Positions 8,503-15,468 of a stretch of DNA of 53,550 bases are shown here, piece after piece. The stretch comes from an uncultured bacterium (GTDB taxonomy: Bacteria > Verrucomicrobiota > Kiritimatiellia > RFP12 > UBA1067): contig CACWVU010000015.1 in NCBI GenBank assembly GCA_902764415.1, positions 1 through 53,550 on the forward strand. The letters are read 5' to 3'. Below the pieces are notes generated by a model, which saw only the letters and a list, made by a program, of their open reading frames with translations, did not search any database and was not told the origin of the DNA. Within the stretch, counting starts at the first letter, position 1, and every line of letters begins with the position of its first letter. A program made the translations under genes and the position numbers.

Positions 8503-8604
8503 AAATCATCGCATCGCGCGGTGGGGATTTTTGGTATAATTCACTCATCCTGCGAGGCGGAAGACGCGACGCAGGGTGATAGTCCGGGAAACGGGCAAGT
8601 AGTC
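8503..8604 (+). promoter_or_regulatory. promoter plus structured 5' leader, copy 1
   Basis: This 102-bp block matches 12312-12413 at 95 of 102 positions. It contains the extended -10 TTGGTATAAT (hexamer 8535-8540), so RNA should begin near 8546. The RNA can form a 9-bp stem between 8546-8554 and 8570-8578, closing a loop with a GCG-GAAGA-CGC mini-hairpin. A second stem pairs 8582-8586 with 8592-8596 around a GGAAA loop. The U8551-A8573 pair becomes C-G in copy 2, a compensatory change that supports the stem. It ends 8 nt before the ATG at 8613. I cannot match it to a known riboswitch class. Confidence 0.75.
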
Positions 8605-8612
8605 GGAGTTGC

Positions 8613-11600
8613 ATGATTATCGGAGCAAATAGCCTGGTCGTATGCGCATTTGCCTGCGCAGCGCTGGCGTTTGCCTTTCTGCTGGCTCTACTTGGCAGGC
8701 GTTTCTTTGCCCTGTTGTCCGATGCGTTCTCGAGGATGTCGCGCCCCAGACTTGCGGCCTTCCTTTTCTTCGCCGCCGTCGCCACCCTCTGCGCCCAGAA
8801 GCAGGGCACGACGAACAGCCCGCCCGACGGAGTCCAGTCCAGCCTCCCATCGCGCCAGGATTTTCCGCCGTCGCGCTCGGGCGGCGGCGGGCATCAGGTC
8901 ACCAACTTCACCTTCACCGCCATCTCGGCGGCAACCAACGGCGTTGAGCTCTCGCTCGCCTGGCCGACCAACCTCTTCGCGGATGGCGCGTGCCTCGACT
9001 TCTTCGCCAAGGTCGATTCGCTGACCAACGCCTGGCAGTGGATCGGCTGCGAGGCGGTGTCCGCCGGCGAGACCAACCTCGACGTCATCGTTGGCTACGG
9101 GGACCTCCACGGATCCACCAACGCGCCGGCGGCCGCGTTCTTCCGCGTCGCCGACCGCTCCGCGCTGGCGCCGACGATGGACGACGCCGACGGCGACGGC
9201 ATCCCCGACGTCTACGAGCTCTTCCACGGCACCAACCCGTATGTCCCCGACTACGAGCTCGCGCCCAAGCTGACCGTCGGCCCGGACGGAGACTACGCCA
9301 CCGTCCCCGCCGCGCTCGCGGCGAGCACCAACTACTCGATCGTCGCGCTCGCGCCCGGCGAATACAGCCTGCCGAGCATGTTCGCGATGCCGGCGCACCC
9401 GGTGATGCTCACCGGCCCGCAGGGCGGGTATGCGGTCTTGCGCAGCGACCACGACGTGGCCGCGGTGATCCTCGACCGGGGGCAGGACTGCGAGACGCTG
9501 TTCCGCAACTTGATAGTGGTCATGGCGGCGCAGGGCAGTTTCCAGGCGGGGTTCTGGGTAGGTGGAAACCTGCCTATGAGCGGACTCGGGGCTTCTCCTA
9601 CATTCCGCAATGTTCGTGTTCGAGCCCTGTATCCGAACGTCATCTACTACGGATGGCATTATTACTGCGACGACGGCTGCGTTTCCGAGATCAGCGACTG
9701 CGTCGTCAACGCCGCCGGTGCCAACCTTGTCATTGGCGTCTATTCATTTGGAGGTCCGGAGGTTGTGATGGACAACTTCAACTTCGTCAACCTGCCGGGC
9801 ACCAATGGCTGCAGCACCACCTGCTTCAGGGACGGGACTAACATTGTGGCGGAGTGCATCGCCCCGGCTCCTGGCCTGTCGTGGGCCGGATATCCGCTGG
9901 ACGGCGAGTACTCGGCGACCGCGGACTCCGACGGAGACGGGTTGTCGGACTATGCCGAGATATTCGTCCACGACACCGATCCATGGCTCGCGGACTCCGA
10001 CGGCGACGGCATCCCCGACGGCGTCGAGGTTGCCGACGGCACCAGCCCGCAGGACCTGTCGTCGTTCCTCCGCCATGTCGCGGTGACAGTCGTGGAGGAC
10101 GACCCCATGGCCGGGGTGACGAACTACGTCGCCTGGGGGATTTTGGCCTCGGGCTGGGAGACCAACGACATGGTGGTTGCGCAGGGACAGGTTTCGACTT
10201 TTGAGTTCACGATTGCGTCTCAGAGCGGTTCAATATACGTGAAGTCCTTCCGTGACGTCAACCGCAACGGGGTGTTCGACCCTGGAACGGACCTGCTCGT
10301 GTCGAGGCTTCTTCCCGCAAGGGAGACGAATACTGACGTATCTATCCGTTTTGGCGACCTTGACGGCGATGGATTCGCCGACTCGCTTGAGCTTGCGGAA
10401 GGCACCGACCCCAACGACGCGAGGAGCTACTGCTTCAACCTCGCCCTGGTCGAGCGCGGCGTCGTGGGGACGACCAACGACATGACTGCCGTGGTGGTGT
10501 TCGGCGAGGAGGTCGTCCACGGCCCGGTCGTCGTCTCCAACGGCGTCTTCGAGGCCGACGTCGGCCACCTCGTGGCGACGAACCGGAAAGCCGTTGCCGT
10601 CTATTTCTGGGACGACGCCAACTCCAACGGCATGCGCGACGACGGCGAGTTCTCCATCTCGCGTACTGTGGCGATATCCGGCCACGAGAACTCCGTCACC
10701 AACGACTTCCAGTCCGAGCTCATGGACCGCGACCGGGACGGCATGCCTGACTGGTGGGAACTCGCCCACGCCGCAGCCGGGCTCTCGCCGTACAATGTGG
10801 TTGACTCTAGGCAGGATCCAGATGGTGATGGTCTTATAAACTTATACGAGTATCTGCTAAGTAAGAATCCTAATTTGTGCGACGGCACCAACGAGGCCCC
10901 GTCAATTCTATCGATGGCTATTGACTCTCGCCTCGCTGAGGCGACCAATGCCGTTCTTTCCCTGCCGCTTTACGACAACTACTATGTCAACGGAACCAAC
11001 GGAGTGTTCTTGAAAAACGAATATTGTTGGGCTGGGGATTTGGACTTCTCCTGCATGTCGGTTTGGAATGACTCGTCCGAGCCGCACAGCCATACTGGAG
11101 TGGCAATAAGTCGGAGACATGTGTTGTTTGCGTATCATTGGGGTCTTGGAATTGGGAGTCAGATTAAATTCCTCGGCACTAATGAGGTTGTTTATACAAG
11201 AACAATTGCTAATGTTAAGCATGTGGAGAATGATATTGTGTTAGGGTTGCTAAATGAAGAACTGCCGCCAAGTGTGTCATGTGTGTCGGTTTTGTCGTCT
11301 AATGCATATCAAAGGATCCTAACAGGAAAGTATTTGCCGTTCATTTGCGTAAACCAAGATAAAATGTTGTTGATCCATGAGGTTGAAAGAATCCCATACC
11401 CGGATGATTTTGTTGCGCGCCTTTCTCATACATCGCCTTCAACATCTCTTCGTGCGCAGTTTTTCCGTGGGTTAAGGAGTCAGGATTCTAGTTGTCCATC
11501 ATTTTTCCTTATTAACAACAGATTAGTTTTGATTGGTCTTCATTGGCACTCAAGTGATGATTCCTCTATGGCACAATCTTGTGCAGGGATTCAAGTAGAT

Positions 11601-11672
11601 ATGGACTTTCTGTGCCCTGGATATCAGTTAATAACAAATGATCTGTCAAGTAATGAAGGAGGTGGTGAATGA
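8613..11672 (+). CDS. large surface protein: type-3 calcium repeats with degenerate trypsin-like C-terminus
   Basis: A 1019-residue exported protein. Two hydrophobic segments lie near the N-terminus (about residues 5-28 and 46-58), then a Ser/Gly/Pro-rich linker. Thrombospondin type-3-like calcium motifs (D-x-D-G-D-G-x-x-D) occur near residues 190, 440, 460, 583, 705 and 736, separated by beta-rich blocks. From about residue 800 the protein looks like a trypsin-fold peptidase: H842 in FAYHWG, D874 in ENDIVLG, and S959 in QDSSCP followed by the F-F-L-I-N-N-R-L-V-L-I-G strand. The normal GDSGGP is changed to QDSSCP, so activity is uncertain. The DNA from about 10790 onward is visibly more A/T-rich than the first 2.2 kb, suggesting a separately acquired C-terminal module. 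It overlaps the next gene by ATGA. No orthologue function is known to me. Confidence 0.8.
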   Translation: MIIGANSLVVCAFACAALAFAFLLALLGRRFFALLSDAFSRMSRPRLAAFLFFAAVATLCAQKQGTTNSPPDGVQSSLPSRQDFPPSRSGGGGHQVTNFTFTAISAATNGVELSLAWPTNLFADGACLDFFAKVDSLTNAWQWIGCEAVSAGETNLDVIVGYGDLHGSTNAPAAAFFRVADRSALAPTMDDADGDGIPDVYELFHGTNPYVPDYELAPKLTVGPDGDYATVPAALAASTNYSIVALAPGEYSLPSMFAMPAHPVMLTGPQGGYAVLRSDHDVAAVILDRGQDCETLFRNLIVVMAAQGSFQAGFWVGGNLPMSGLGASPTFRNVRVRALYPNVIYYGWHYYCDDGCVSEISDCVVNAAGANLVIGVYSFGGPEVVMDNFNFVNLPGTNGCSTTCFRDGTNIVAECIAPAPGLSWAGYPLDGEYSATADSDGDGLSDYAEIFVHDTDPWLADSDGDGIPDGVEVADGTSPQDLSSFLRHVAVTVVEDDPMAGVTNYVAWGILASGWETNDMVVAQGQVSTFEFTIASQSGSIYVKSFRDVNRNGVFDPGTDLLVSRLLPARETNTDVSIRFGDLDGDGFADSLELAEGTDPNDARSYCFNLALVERGVVGTTNDMTAVVVFGEEVVHGPVVVSNGVFEADVGHLVATNRKAVAVYFWDDANSNGMRDDGEFSISRTVAISGHENSVTNDFQSELMDRDRDGMPDWWELAHAAAGLSPYNVVDSRQDPDGDGLINLYEYLLSKNPNLCDGTNEAPSILSMAIDSRLAEATNAVLSLPLYDNYYVNGTNGVFLKNEYCWAGDLDFSCMSVWNDSSEPHSHTGVAISRRHVLFAYHWGLGIGSQIKFLGTNEVVYTRTIANVKHVENDIVLGLLNEELPPSVSCVSVLSSNAYQRILTGKYLPFICVNQDKMLLIHEVERIPYPDDFVARLSHTSPSTSLRAQFFRGLRSQDSSCPSFFLINNRLVLIGLHWHSSDDSSMAQSCAGIQVDMDFLCPGYQLITNDLSSNEGGGE

Positions 11673-12307
11673 GGACGGCGATTGTAGTTGCGCTGTTTGC
11701 GGTGTTGGCATTTGACTCGGCAAATGCATCAACAGTCGAATGGGATGTTTTTGAACATGAACGATTTTTTACAGACCGCCAATACGACAGTATTCGATAT
11801 TATGGAGCGCAAATCACCCCGGAAATTGTTTTTTCAATTGAAGAATCAGCGTCAGGCATTTGGACCTTGGTTGCAGATGGTCCTATTAATCTCGGCAACT
11901 CGAGGGCTCTCTGGGTAGTTGCAGCCGCAGATGATATATTGACGCAGCAGTACTTCAGCAGCGCTCCTGTTGTTTTAGATGCAGGGTATAGTGACAGTTA
12001 CGAATTTAAGACAGGCGTGTCAATTGATATGTCAGATGGTGATGATGCCTTTCTTGCTCTGACAGGAAATTTTTACAAGAAAATCTTCAACGATGGCACT
12101 GGCCAAGACGAATTCATCTACCAGCCTTACACGGCATGGATATCTATTGCCATGAATGATGGTGACTTCATTTTAAACGGATCGGCTTTAAGTTATGACT
12201 ATGGGCTGCAGGTCGGCGGCGGTCTAATGCCTACCCCTGAGCCGTCGTCATTGCATCTTCTTCTCGTCGGACTGGTGTGCTTTTCACTGCGCCGCCGACG
12301 AAGATAG
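11669..12307 (+). CDS. PEP-CTERM sorted exported protein
   Basis: This 212-residue protein has a signal peptide (about residues 1-20, ending NANAS-like) and a textbook PEP-CTERM tail: PTPEPSS, a short hydrophobic span, then a terminal run of Arg residues. PEP-CTERM tails are processed by an exosortase (EpsH/XrtA type), which is not in this window. The middle of about 170 residues is beta-rich and acidic, with several Asp/Gly turns, and I do not recognise a domain. It is translationally coupled to the 1019-residue protein by an ATGA overlap and shares that gene's A/T-rich 3' composition. This suggests the trypsin-like domain and this protein move and work together, for instance as protease and partner or inhibitor; that role is inference. 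Confidence 0.88.
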   Translation: MRTAIVVALFAVLAFDSANASTVEWDVFEHERFFTDRQYDSIRYYGAQITPEIVFSIEESASGIWTLVADGPINLGNSRALWVVAAADDILTQQYFSSAPVVLDAGYSDSYEFKTGVSIDMSDGDDAFLALTGNFYKKIFNDGTGQDEFIYQPYTAWISIAMNDGDFILNGSALSYDYGLQVGGGLMPTPEPSSLHLLLVGLVCFSLRRRRR

Positions 12308-12311
12308 GCCG

Positions 12312-12413
12312 AAATCATCGCCCCGCGCGGTGGGGATTTTTGGTATAATTCACGCATCCCGCGAGGCGGAAGACGCGGCGCGGGGTGATAGTCCGGAAAA
12401 CGGGCAAGTAGTC
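12312..12413 (+). promoter_or_regulatory. promoter plus structured 5' leader, copy 2
   Basis: Second copy of the block at 8503-8604, with -10 hexamer 12344-12349 and the same two stems (12355-12363 with 12379-12387; the GTCCG/CGGGC stem just after). Differences fall in loops, at wobble-tolerant positions, or as the compensatory C-G pair. Unlike copy 1 it is not followed directly by a start codon: the nearest convincing gene starts at 12695. It either drives the methylase-nuclease pair with a long leader or is left over from a lost surface-protein gene. Confidence 0.7.
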
Positions 12414-12694
12414 AGGCCTCCCCGCGCCATGCGCGGCCGCCGCGAACGCCCCGCCAGACGTCCATCAATGTAGCATCAACGCTACACGTCGTTCACTCGA
12501 AATACGTCCAAACATTTCAAACACGAACGGCATGTAAGTGATGATGCGTCCAGCTGGGCGCATTGTTTCTTTCTGCATTCGTGTTGGGCCTTGGACGGGC
12601 TTCGAGTGAGTGCATGAATGGAACATGCGCTCTTTTTCATGCATGCGAGGCGGTCTCCGCGGCGGTTTTGCGCAGGGCCAACCCAACGCGGAAT
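12414..12694. other. gene-free stretch before the methylase with two inverted repeats
   Basis: I see no convincing gene here. A frame continuous with the methylase is open from 12563 but encodes no recognisable extension. TGTAGC (12469-12474) and GCTACA (12481-12486) form a 6-bp hairpin with a 6-nt loop, which could be lengthened by the flanking GACG and CGTC. TGCATGAA (12611-12618) and TTCATGCA (12636-12643) form a perfect 8-bp inverted repeat with a 17-nt spacer, a plausible operator for the restriction-modification pair. Confidence 0.5.
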
Positions 12695-13759
12695 ATGGCG
12701 GGTAACAGCAATCTGCACGATTCTTCGCGGAACAAGCAGGACGAGTTCTACACGAACCTTCAGCTGATAGAAGACGAGCTGAAGCACTACCGTGCACACT
12801 TCAAGGGCAAGCGCGTCCTCTGCAACTGCGACGATCCATACGAGAGCAACTTCTTCAAGTATTTCGCGATGAACTTCAACGCGCTGGGACTGAGGAGCCT
12901 TACCGCGACATGTTATGCGACAAGCCCTATCGTCTACACCCAGCTCGGGTTGTTTGGCGTAGACGAGGTTGTCAGCCGCAAAGAACGCAGAGGAACGCAA
13001 AAAGGAAAGCAGCCGTACAAGATCGTCATAACCGAAGTGAAGGACGAGAACGGCGACGGACGAATCGACCTTGCCGATGTTGAATGGCTTATCAAGAACA
13101 GGAAAAACGTGTTGACGAAGTTGAAAGGCGACGGAGACTTCCGCTCGGCAGAATGTGAGAAACTTCTCGATGATGCCGACCTTGTCGTCACCAATCCGCC
13201 GTTCTCGCTCTTTCGCGAATACATCGCGCAGCTGATGGAGCACAAAAAGCAGTTCCTCGTGATCGGCAACATGAACGCCGTGACCTATCGCGAGATATTT
13301 CCGCTCATCAAGGACAACAAGGTGTGGTTGGGCAACAAGGCAGGGCATTTCTGGTTCAAGGTTCCTTCGCATTACGAAGAAAAGGCGACAGACTTCAAGA
13401 TTGACGAAAACGGGCAGAAGTGGCGACGCATGGGGAACATCTGCTGGTTCACGAATCTTGACTTTGAGAAGCGGCACGAGAAAATGCTCTTGTGGAAGAA
13501 GTATACGCCCGAGGAATATCCAAAGTATGACAACTACGATGCAATCGAAGTAGGCAAGACGGCGGATATACCAATGGATTGGTACGATGCCATTGGTGTG
13601 CCTATAACATTTATGCAGTACTATAACCCTGAACAGTTTGAATTGCTGGGACACATGGCATCAACACTTGTTGATGAATTCAATTTCGGTTATCCGTTTA
13701 TCAACGGGCATAAAATCTACGCTCGTATAATCATTCGCCGTAAGGAGGTGAAAGCATGA
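12695..13759 (+). CDS. EcoRI-type adenine-specific DNA methyltransferase
   Basis: A 354-residue member of the M.EcoRI family, which methylates adenine N6 using S-adenosylmethionine. The N-terminal N-K-Q-D-E-F-Y-T-N-L segment, the VLCNCDDPYESNFFKYF block (about 44-60), LKGDGDFRSAEC (about 144-155) and the catalytic NPPF at 167-170 followed by SLFREY are family hallmarks. The start at 12695 is chosen because homology begins soon after; TTG or ATG codons upstream are possible. Residues about 95-107 (S-R-K-E-R-R-G-T-Q-K-G-K) are encoded by a repeat-like stretch also present near 505-524. A D-E-N-G-D-G-R-I-D-L loop (about 116-125) resembles an EF-hand. It overlaps the nuclease gene by ATGA, so the two form a restriction-modification-like pair. 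Confidence 0.9.
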   Translation: MAGNSNLHDSSRNKQDEFYTNLQLIEDELKHYRAHFKGKRVLCNCDDPYESNFFKYFAMNFNALGLRSLTATCYATSPIVYTQLGLFGVDEVVSRKERRGTQKGKQPYKIVITEVKDENGDGRIDLADVEWLIKNRKNVLTKLKGDGDFRSAECEKLLDDADLVVTNPPFSLFREYIAQLMEHKKQFLVIGNMNAVTYREIFPLIKDNKVWLGNKAGHFWFKVPSHYEEKATDFKIDENGQKWRRMGNICWFTNLDFEKRHEKMLLWKKYTPEEYPKYDNYDAIEVGKTADIPMDWYDAIGVPITFMQYYNPEQFELLGHMASTLVDEFNFGYPFINGHKIYARIIIRRKEVKA

Positions 13760-14862
13760 AAATCGAAGAACGCAAGATTCCCGTCATGGAGATATTCGAC
13801 GGGTATGTCGATTCCGCGGAGTTGGGCGTCAAGGCGTATGGTGGACGGCTGAACGTGCGGCCCGCGTATCAGCGCGAGTTTGTTTACAACCCGCAGCAGC
13901 GCGATGCGGTAATCAACACTGTGCGGCACGGATTTCCGCTCAATGTCATGTACTGGGTGCGGAACGGCGATGGTGGATACGAGATGCTGGACGGGCAGCA
14001 GCGCACGATATCGATCTGCCGATATCTGAACGGCGAATTTTCCATCAACCACCAGACCGTCGACAATCTTACTGCCGAGGAGCGCGACGACATTCTCAAC
14101 TACGAGCTTGTCATCTATGTTTGTGAAGGGACGGAGCGCGAGAAGCTGGACTGGTTCGATGTGGTGAACACGGCTGGCGAGAAGCTGACTACTCAGGAGC
14201 GGCGCAACGCAATCTACGCTGGGCCGTGGCTCAACGAGGCCAAGAAGTATTTCTCCAAGACTGGTTGTCCTGCCGCGCAACAGGGCGAGAACTACCTGAG
14301 CGGCTCCGCAATCCGCCAGCAGATACTGGAGACGGTGCTTGGGTGGATTGCCGACCGCGACGGCGGAGAGATAGAGGACTATATGTCTGCGCACCAGAAC
14401 GACGGCGACTGCGCAGATCTGTGGAAATATTTCCAAAGCGTTGTTAAGTGGGCCAAGGAGACGTTCCCTGTCGTCCGGGCAAAGCTGATGAAGGGCTTGC
14501 CGTGGGGCGTCTATTTCAATAAATATGGCAAGTCGAAGCGCGATGCCGACGAACTCGAGGCGACAATCGCGCGGCTCCTGCGTGACGACGAGGACATCAA
14601 CGACATCACCAACCAGCGAGGCATCTACGAGTATCTTCTTTCCGGCGACGAGCGTCATTTGAGCATCCGCAAGTTCTCCGACAAGATGGCAAGGACGGCA
14701 TACGAGCGGCAGAAGGGGGAGTGCCCCGGGTGCCACAAGCATTTTGCAATTGAGGAGATGCAGGCCGACCACATTAAGCCGTGGTCGAAGGGCGGCAGAA
14801 CCGTAGCCGAAAACTGTCAAATGCTTTGCGCCGGTTGCAACCGCGCGAAAGGAAACAGGTGA
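13756..14862 (+). CDS. DUF262 domain protein with C-terminal HNH nuclease
   Basis: This 368-residue protein joins an N-terminal DUF262 (ParB/GmrSD-like) domain to an HNH endonuclease. DUF262 signs are RPAYQREFVY at 35-44 and the nucleotide-handling DGQQR at 79-83, followed by the V-V-N-T-A-G-E-K-L-T helix region. The C-terminus has paired CxxC motifs (CPGC and CAGC) framing QADHIKPWSKGG, the HNH beta-beta-alpha-metal core. Proteins of this architecture act in anti-phage defence, for example the type IV enzyme GmrSD; here the adjacent adenine methylase suggests a modification-dependent or modification-blocked nuclease. The two genes overlap by 4 nt. Target specificity cannot be read from sequence. 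Confidence 0.88.
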   Translation: MKIEERKIPVMEIFDGYVDSAELGVKAYGGRLNVRPAYQREFVYNPQQRDAVINTVRHGFPLNVMYWVRNGDGGYEMLDGQQRTISICRYLNGEFSINHQTVDNLTAEERDDILNYELVIYVCEGTEREKLDWFDVVNTAGEKLTTQERRNAIYAGPWLNEAKKYFSKTGCPAAQQGENYLSGSAIRQQILETVLGWIADRDGGEIEDYMSAHQNDGDCADLWKYFQSVVKWAKETFPVVRAKLMKGLPWGVYFNKYGKSKRDADELEATIARLLRDDEDINDITNQRGIYEYLLSGDERHLSIRKFSDKMARTAYERQKGECPGCHKHFAIEEMQADHIKPWSKGGRTVAENCQMLCAGCNRAKGNR

Positions 14863-15138
14863 AGAGGAACAAAGGGGTCAGCCCTTCTATATATGTTTTA
14901 CTGTATATGCTTGGATGAACGTTACTGGACTCCGCGGCAGATTGGATTTCGTCCGCACCGTAATCTCCTATGACTGAGACACGGCAGTTCACGCGGCAGT
15001 TTCAAGGCCTTCCGCGATATTGTTCGCGCAGAAGACCGGCGCCGCAATCGCGGCCTTCAGGCGAAGCAGGATGAGGCGCGGCGGAAATCTGCCGCGAAAG
15101 CCAACACAGACCGCGGCAAAAATGGTATAATTCGCCGC
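14863..15138. other. gene-free, repeat-bearing stretch after the nuclease gene
   Basis: No gene is apparent. A hairpin AAGGG/CCCTT at 14872-14886, followed by an A/T-rich stretch, may terminate the methylase-nuclease transcript. CGGCAG words recur at about 14934, 14984 and 14993, similar to those near 545-565. Confidence 0.5.
15123..15131 (+). promoter_or_regulatory. extended -10 promoter before a mini-ORF
   Basis: TGGTATAAT with hexamer at 15126-15131, 7 nt before an ATG at 15139, the same leaderless spacing as prfB and hisC. Confidence 0.6.
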
Positions 15139-15168
15139 ATGGGAAAGCAGGGAGCAATTGGGCCGTGA
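15139..15168 (+). CDS. possible 9-codon leaderless leader peptide
   Basis: ATG at 15139 opens a 9-codon frame (MGKQGAIGP) ending TGA at 15166-15168. Its stop overlaps a GTG that opens a 52-codon frame at 15165. Supported only by promoter spacing and the start/stop overlap. Confidence 0.3.
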   Translation: MGKQGAIGP

Positions 15169-15323
15169 AATCATCGCGGCAGAGATTCAAGGCGCGGAGG
15201 GTTGCAGACTTCGTCGTCGCTCTTTCTGCCGTAGTGCTCCTGACCCATTACGCCGCCACCAAGCCCACGAACCAGCTGGAGAATTGTGGAATTGTGGAAT
15301 TATGGAATAGCGGGAATGGGTAA
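15165..15323 (+). pseudogene. remnant N-terminus of an exported protein, or small membrane peptide
   Basis: This 52-codon frame starts with GTG. It encodes a basic N-terminus (several Arg/Lys), one hydrophobic segment (VADFVVALSAVVLL) and a short tail with TKPTNQ. The layout recalls the N-terminal export region of the large surface protein at 8613 (hydrophobic span, then a Thr-Asn-rich linker). The reading then runs into low-complexity GAATTGTG repeats. I read it as the degraded front of a related surface-protein gene. It could instead be a true small membrane protein. Confidence 0.35.
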
Positions 15324-15331
15324 CAGTGGCT

Positions 15332-15344
15332 GGGGACAGACCCC
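15332..15344. repeat. REP-like palindromic word GGGGACAGACCCC
   Basis: A near-palindrome similar to the perfect GGGGACTGTCCCC at 24749-24761. Such words are typical of REP/short palindromic families mobilised by Y1 transposases. No such transposase is in the window. Confidence 0.45.
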
Positions 15345-15363
15345 GGGGCCGTTACTATGCTTT

Positions 15364-15427
15364 GCGCCAAGTGTCGGGTCGAAAATGCGCCAAGTGTCGG
15401 GTCGAAAATGCGCCAAGTGTCGGGTCG
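15364..15427. repeat. 23-bp tandem repeat, 2.8 copies
   Basis: The unit starting GCGCCAAGTGTCGGGTCG and ending AAAAT occurs at 15364-15386 and 15387-15409, with an 18-bp partial copy at 15410-15427. Copies are identical and directly abut the -35 box of the ATPase promoter at 15430. Confidence 0.9.
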
Positions 15428-15429
15428 TG

Positions 15430-15458
15430 TTGACATGATATCAAAAATATGAGATAAT
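15430..15458 (+). promoter_or_regulatory. sigma-70-type promoter of the DUF4143 ATPase gene
   Basis: TTGACA at 15430-15435, a 17-bp spacer and GATAAT at 15453-15458. The ATG at 15469 is 10 nt further, again predicting a leaderless or almost leaderless transcript. Confidence 0.8.
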
Positions 15459-15468
15459 ACGCACACTT

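Noticed and set aside
8546..8604. c-di-GMP or cobalamin riboswitch as identity of the structured leader
   Set aside because: The conserved sequence blocks of those classes are not present; only the general two-stem layout is similar. Left unnamed.
15364..15427. Possible CRISPR array
   Set aside because: The 23-bp units are directly adjacent with no unique spacers, and no cas genes are present. It is a simple tandem repeat.
14863..15468. Insertion sequence or transposase remnant
   Set aside because: Short palindromes of the kind linked to Y1 transposases occur, but I find no transposase coding motif, no terminal inverted repeats and no target duplication.
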